A DNA stretch of 9,821 nucleotides from CAZFNQ01 sp964520375 (lineage in GTDB: Bacteria > Patescibacteriota > Saccharimonadia > Saccharimonadales > JANWIN01), in the NCBI GenBank assembly GCA_964520375.1, contig CAZFNQ010000015.1:1-9821 (forward strand), written 5' to 3'. Position 1 is the stretch's first letter. Each line of letters opens with the position of its first letter. This document shows positions 6,550-9,821 of this stretch, in pieces. Both the position numbers and the translations under genes were made by a program. Under the pieces are notes generated by a model. That model did no database searches. It saw nothing but the letters and a program-made list of their open reading frames with translations, and was not told the DNA's origin.

Positions 6550-6578
6550 TTGTTATAACCAGACCGTTTTATTATACC

Positions 6579-8354
6579 TTAATGACCCTTCGGTGATACA
6601 TCGAAGTTATTGATTAACATATTTGCTAAGTTACTAAATATGGGAGCAGCTGCTCCCCTACCCGCATAGTTACCAATATGTGGTTCATTGACCCGCACGG
6701 CAATAACGTACTGTGGTTTGTCGCCACCAACAAAACCCAGGAACGTGCCGTTAAATCGATCATCATAATAGCCACCACCGGGTTTGCTAATTTGGGCTGT
6801 GCCGGTTTTACCGCCAATAATATATATTGATGGCGGCAGCTGTGGCATGCCATAAATACTGTGGTTACTTGCAACCACATATTCCATAAGCTGCTTAAGG
6901 TCTGAGCTGACAACCGGTTTGACCACATGGCTATTTAAAATCTCGGGATTAACTTTGGATTGTTGCCCGCTGTTGTCAATTAATGCATCTACCAGGTGAG
7001 GCCTGTAATAAGTGCCACCGTTTAGGACGCTACTTATGGCTGCTGTCATTTGAAGCATTGTCGCGCTCAAGCCCTGTCCAAAAGCTGTGTTGGCAAATTG
7101 TAAATTTAAACCAAAACCTTTGTTGGGATCGGGTATGGTACCGGTCGCTTCATAGCCCTGCTCTATACCTGTAGGCTTGCCTAATCGAAAATTATTAACC
7201 ATGTAATCATGCCAAACATTACGTGCCAGAGCATTAATTTGCCCCCCGCCCATTTGCATTAGCATCCAAGTGGCACCGGTATTTAGCGATAACTGCAAAA
7301 TATCCCTTAAACTCCGCCTGGCTGGTCCGCCGTTTTTCTCGACGTTTGTTATCGTATAGCCATCAAGTGTCCATTGATTAGGGTCGTAATAAGTGGATTT
7401 CATATTAATTACGCCTCTATCAAGCGCTGCTGAAGTCGTAAGCGTTTTCATTACAGAGCCGACTTCGAGTGGCGAACTAACGGCAGCATCATTAAATACA
7501 TTTGGATCCTTAACTTTATAAAATTCAGCGGGCTTATATGATGGATAGTTTGCCATAGCTTTTATAGCACCTGTGTTGGGGTCCATAATCAAAGCGCTAC
7601 CGGATTTAGAATTAGACTTGTCCAAGCCGGCCTTCAAAATATCCTGCAGTTGACGCTGCATAGAAATATCTACGGTCAAAACTATGGACTTGCCATTTTT
7701 CGGCTGAGTAATCACATTGTCAGGATTAGCTAACAGTGGTACGCCTTGGGCATCAGTAATGGCTTTTAGCTTGCCCGGTTGCCCTTTTAAAGTGTCATTC
7801 ATATATTGCTCGATGCCATACTTTCCATCACCGTCATCATTTACAAAACCAAGTAATTGAGCCGCTAAATCATCTTGAGGATAGGTTCTATGAGGCTCAT
7901 CACGAGTACCCAAGCCCTTTAGCTGCAAGCCATCCAGCTTAGTTTTTTGAGCTTTTGATAATTTTTTAGCCAAGATTGCATAACGGGTATCTTGACGCAT
8001 AGCCTGCTCATAATCACTGGCCCGACCGCCAATAATTTGCTGCACCTGCCCTGCCACCAAGTGCGGATCTTTAATAAATTTGGGGTCAGCAAATAAGGTA
8101 TACAGTGTTTCGTTTAAAACAATCGGCAGTGTGGCGCTGCCATCATGGGCCGAAATTATGCCTCTTACGGCTGGTATCTCATATTGTTTTAATTGCCCGG
8201 CTAAGGCCGCCTTGGAATAATAATCATGCTTAATTACTTGCAGATAAAACAGCCTCAATAGAAATACAGCCATAATAAACAGCAATACCGCGTACCAAAT
8301 GCGTATACGCGCTGTAAAGCTGCTGGGCTGAGGTGCACTTTGCTCTAATTGCAT
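6579..8354 (-). CDS. ftsI: FtsI / PBP3-type class B penicillin-binding protein
   Basis: This is the septal transpeptidase that cross-links new peptidoglycan and pairs with FtsW. The 591-aa protein has a short cytoplasmic tail and one membrane anchor (about 18-38), then the PBP dimerisation domain beginning with PAVRGIISAHDGS (61-73). The transpeptidase domain spans about 250-580 with all three active-site motifs: SVMK (Ser300 nucleophile, Lys303), SLN (356-358) and KTGT (516-519). No C-terminal PASTA repeats are present. The length is usual for FtsI. The ATG at 8354 lies 3 nt after the ftsL stop, with only a weak ribosome site, so coupling to ftsL is likely. The cluster position supports FtsI over the elongation PBP2. 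Confidence 0.93.
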   Translation of the reverse strand: MQLEQSAPQPSSFTARIRIWYAVLLFIMAVFLLRLFYLQVIKHDYYSKAALAGQLKQYEIPAVRGIISAHDGSATLPIVLNETLYTLFADPKFIKDPHLVAGQVQQIIGGRASDYEQAMRQDTRYAILAKKLSKAQKTKLDGLQLKGLGTRDEPHRTYPQDDLAAQLLGFVNDDGDGKYGIEQYMNDTLKGQPGKLKAITDAQGVPLLANPDNVITQPKNGKSIVLTVDISMQRQLQDILKAGLDKSNSKSGSALIMDPNTGAIKAMANYPSYKPAEFYKVKDPNVFNDAAVSSPLEVGSVMKTLTTSAALDRGVINMKSTYYDPNQWTLDGYTITNVEKNGGPARRSLRDILQLSLNTGATWMLMQMGGGQINALARNVWHDYMVNNFRLGKPTGIEQGYEATGTIPDPNKGFGLNLQFANTAFGQGLSATMLQMTAAISSVLNGGTYYRPHLVDALIDNSGQQSKVNPEILNSHVVKPVVSSDLKQLMEYVVASNHSIYGMPQLPPSIYIIGGKTGTAQISKPGGGYYDDRFNGTFLGFVGGDKPQYVIAVRVNEPHIGNYAGRGAAAPIFSNLANMLINNFDVSPKGH

Positions 8355-8357
8355 AAA

Positions 8358-8705
8358 CTAATTGGAAACTGTATCGCTGGGGGCTACCGAAACAAGCTTT
8401 TTAGCGACAGCGCTATTTTTAACTCGGTCCAATGCCTGTAAACGAGCTGAGGCAACTTGCAAATCATTATGTTCTTGCTGCAACTGGGTTTGCTGTTGAT
8501 TCAAGGAGTTGATCTTATAACTATAAGCGTTGGTTTTCGTTACTTGGGTAAGATATAGCAAACCCAGTAGACAGGCTAATACCAAAAGTACTATCGTGTT
8601 GCTGATAGGACCTAGCGTGCGCTCCTGTACTTGAAAACTAGTGGCATTTTGGTTGCGCCGTGTAAAGCGCTGCCGGCTTAAGGCCAGCGAACTGGAGTAT
8701 GTCAT
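8358..8705 (-). CDS. ftsL: FtsL-like divisome protein
   Basis: This is a small bitopic division protein that, in known systems, pairs with an FtsB/DivIC partner and activates FtsW-FtsI. The 115 aa show a basic cytoplasmic N-terminus (about 1-30), one membrane helix (about 35-53) and a Gln/Leu-rich coiled coil outside (about 61-95, SLNQQQTQLQQEHNDLQ). A short tail follows. Sequence conservation in this family is low. The call rests on this architecture and on its position between rsmH and ftsI, where ftsL normally lies. AAAGGA about 6 nt before the ATG at 8705 is a good Shine-Dalgarno. The leader is unusual: a 16-bp hairpin, a tiny upstream ORF and an A-rich tract. Confidence 0.82.
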   Translation of the reverse strand: MTYSSSLALSRQRFTRRNQNATSFQVQERTLGPISNTIVLLVLACLLGLLYLTQVTKTNAYSYKINSLNQQQTQLQQEHNDLQVASARLQALDRVKNSAVAKKLVSVAPSDTVSN

Positions 8706-8706
8706 A

Positions 8707-8742
8707 TTATCCTTTTTTTGTTTTTGTTTTTGGTCTCCTCAT
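8707..8742 (-). other. Possible 11-codon leader ORF before ftsL
   Basis: Reading the minus strand, an ATG inside the 3' arm of the hairpin opens a frame encoding MRRPKTKTKKG. It stops with TAA one nucleotide before the ftsL ATG (TAATATG). AGGG/GGTGGG within the hairpin could act as its ribosome site. Its codons come from A-rich leader sequence, so it may be accidental; a coupling or sensing role is speculative. Confidence 0.2.
8711..8739 (-). repeat. A-rich leader element before ftsL
   Basis: On the minus strand this reads AGGAGACC followed at once by AAAAACAAAAACAA and then AAAAAGG, immediately upstream of the ftsL start. The 21-nt A-rich part matches the segment before rsmH (9751-9771) at 18 positions, and the preceding AGGAGACC resembles AGGTGACC at 9776-9783. 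Unstructured A-rich leaders can favour ribosome binding; duplication or common selection is inferred. Confidence 0.45.
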
Positions 8743-8770
8743 TACCCACCCTGAGGTGAGTAATGAGGAG
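8735..8770 (-). promoter_or_regulatory. 16-bp hairpin in the rsmH-ftsL spacer
   Basis: In minus-strand RNA, CUCCUCAUUAC-U-CACC pairs with GGUG-G-GUAAUGAGGAG around a UCAG loop. This gives 16 consecutive pairs with one U-G wobble. On the plus strand the same position is a C-A mismatch, so the structure is better in the dcw transcript. It is followed by ACC and A-runs, not a U-tract, so it is not an intrinsic terminator of the cluster. On the plus strand five T residues do follow, so blocking of antisense transcription is an alternative. Possible roles are mRNA processing, stability or control of ftsL translation. Confidence 0.6.
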
Positions 8771-8786
8771 TTTTTGTCCTATTGTC

Positions 8787-8807
8787 CGCTCAGAGAACTC
8801 TGACGCG
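8787..8807 (-). promoter_or_regulatory. Second small hairpin just after rsmH
   Basis: In minus-strand RNA, CGC-(G)-UCAGA pairs with UCUGA-GCG around a GUUC loop: 8 pairs with a single bulged G. It starts 4 nt after the rsmH stop codon and has no U-tract behind it. It precedes the larger hairpin at 8735-8770, so the spacer carries two structures in tandem. This may be a stabilising 3' structure for rsmH mRNA. Confidence 0.4.
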
Positions 8808-8811
8808 AACT

Positions 8812-9750
8812 TTATAGGCTCGGGAGGTGCTTTTTACCTGAATTGGCATGAAAGCTTCCCTTCTTTGTTTTTATTTTCACTGCGGCCCTGAGTTTTGCAC
8901 TTCTGGCACGCGGATTAAAAGCTAATTCTTGGCGTTTGGCTGTTACTGGGCTTTTGGTTAAAAGCTTAAGTGTTGCATCGTAACGTTGGCCAGCGGTATC
9001 TTTAAAGGCTTGTTTAACCAAGCGATCCTCTAAGCTGTGGAAACTTATTACCGCTATGCGTCCTCCTGGTTTTAGTAAATCTATCCAGATTGGCAAAGCT
9101 TGTTCTAGTTGGCTCAGCTCATCATTAACTGCAATGCGAAGGGCTTGGAAAGTGCGAGTAGCTGGGTGAATCTTACCCCTGCCCCGTCGCAAAGTTTTAG
9201 CCACTAATTCTGCTAGTTCAACAGTTGATTTTATCGGTCGGTTAACAACTATTGCATTTGCAATTTTTACCGCTCTTGGTTCTTCGCCTGCGCGAATGAT
9301 TTTAGCCAGGTCAGATTCAGCGTAACTATTCACGATTTCATCGGCAGTTAAGCTTTGGCCCTGGTCCATTCGCATATCTAGTGGGCCTTCGGCCCGTAGC
9401 GAAAATCCTCGGTTCGCCATATTAAGGTGCGGTGACGATACACCCAAATCAGCTAATATTAAATCGAATTGCCGTTCTCTGTCCCTAAGCCTGAGGCTGA
9501 CTGATAGAAAATCGCTCTTTACAATTTCGACAGTCGGATCCTTAAACTTAGACGATAGATAGTTGATGGCATTTTGGTCACGGTCAACTAAAACTGCTGG
9601 CGCGTTTTGCGTATTGTCCAGTATAGCTTCGGCGTGGCCACCATATCCGGCCGTTAGGTCCAAGTAAATTTCACCTGGGCGAGGTTTAAGATATGTTAGT
9701 ACTTCTGTTAAAAGTACTGGCTCATGATTTATATTGTTGTTTTGGTGCAT
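8812..9750 (-). CDS. rsmH: RsmH (MraW), 16S rRNA m4C1402 methyltransferase
   Basis: This SAM-dependent enzyme N4-methylates C1402 in the decoding centre of 16S rRNA. It is the usual second gene of dcw clusters. The 312-aa length is typical. Motifs in order are HEPVLLTEVL (9-18), DLTAGYGGHA (31-40, SAM-binding glycine motif), DLGVSSPHLN (101-110), FSLRAEGPLDMRMD (116-129), HPATRTFQALRIAVNDEL (195-212), ISFHSLEDRLVK (235-246) and NPRARSAKLR (279-288). The ATG at 9750 places HEPVLL at the expected distance from the N-terminus. Its ribosome site is weak (AAGAAAAAG) within an A-rich leader. The spacer to ftsL is 106 bp, much looser than the rest of the cluster. Confidence 0.96.
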   Translation of the reverse strand: MHQNNNINHEPVLLTEVLTYLKPRPGEIYLDLTAGYGGHAEAILDNTQNAPAVLVDRDQNAINYLSSKFKDPTVEIVKSDFLSVSLRLRDRERQFDLILADLGVSSPHLNMANRGFSLRAEGPLDMRMDQGQSLTADEIVNSYAESDLAKIIRAGEEPRAVKIANAIVVNRPIKSTVELAELVAKTLRRGRGKIHPATRTFQALRIAVNDELSQLEQALPIWIDLLKPGGRIAVISFHSLEDRLVKQAFKDTAGQRYDATLKLLTKSPVTAKRQELAFNPRARSAKLRAAVKIKTKKGSFHANSGKKHLPSL

Positions 9751-9783
9751 CTTTTTCTTGTTTTTATTTTTGCAAGGTCACCT
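9751..9783 (-). repeat. A-rich leader element before rsmH
   Basis: On the minus strand this reads AGGTGACC, then TTGC, then AAAAATAAAAACAA and GAAAAAG directly before the rsmH ATG. It matches the leader of ftsL (8711-8739) at 18 of 21 positions in the A-rich part, with a 4-nt insertion relative to that copy. No convincing promoter hexamers were seen in the 71 bp up to the window edge, so the cluster promoter probably lies further upstream, perhaps before mraZ. Confidence 0.4.
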
Positions 9784-9821
9784 AACCAGCAGCCAACTTT
9801 TTATTTTTTTGGGGTTTTTGT

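Noticed and set aside
6571..6576. TATAAT on the minus strand between ftsI and mraY, possible internal promoter
   Set aside because: No acceptable -35 hexamer at 16-18 bp and no extended -10 TG; likely chance in AT-rich DNA.
9797..9821. T-rich end with TTTTGGGGTTTT, resembling a telomere-like repeat or terminator
   Set aside because: Only one unit and no stem before it; ordinary A/T-rich spacer at the window edge.

Overview
The window carries a compact division and cell-wall (dcw) gene cluster on the minus strand (about 2177-9750), facing a two-gene plus-strand operon (about 34-1616). The two units converge on a 560-bp AT-rich spacer. The G+C content is clearly below 50%. TGA is used as an ordinary stop (end of mraY), so the genetic code is standard and SR1/Gracilibacteria-type recoding is excluded. 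The source is most likely a reduced-genome bacterium of the Patescibacteria/CPR, with Candidatus Saccharibacteria as my best guess. This rests on the stripped-down dcw order (rsmH-ftsL-ftsI-mraY-ftsW-murG-ftsQ with no Mur ligases between), the divergent MurG and FtsQ, and an unusual sigma-region-4/HARE-type protein. It is an inference from gene content, not a sequence search.

Left part (1-1616, plus strand). A promoter with both hexamers at sigma70 consensus and a 17-bp spacer (34-62) is overlapped by an 8-bp inverted repeat (25-56). It drives a 345-aa protein with a sigma-70 region 4 helix-turn-helix and four winged-helix-like modules, at least one of HARE-HTH type, but no sigma region 2. 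A 155-aa protein of unknown function follows 8 nt later with a GTG start.

Middle (1617-2176). This convergent spacer has no credible gene. It holds a 13-bp direct repeat at its two edges, a 14-bp palindrome, one perfect DnaA box, and weak hairpins that may terminate transcription.

Right part (2177-9821, minus strand). Read in the direction of transcription, the genes are rsmH (16S rRNA m4C1402 methyltransferase), ftsL-like, ftsI (class B PBP), mraY (lipid I synthase), ftsW (SEDS glycosyltransferase), murG (lipid II synthase) and ftsQ/divIB. Together they take UDP-MurNAc-pentapeptide to lipid I and lipid II, polymerise and cross-link it at the septum, and supply two of the scaffold proteins (FtsL, FtsQ) of the division synthase complex. 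From ftsL onward the genes are tightly packed (3 nt, 29 nt, two overlaps, 8 nt), so they are probably co-transcribed. The exception is the 106-bp rsmH-ftsL gap. It holds two hairpins without a downstream U-tract, a tiny upstream ORF ending 1 nt before ftsL, and an A-rich leader that closely resembles the one before rsmH. The promoter of the cluster, and a likely mraZ, lie beyond the right edge.
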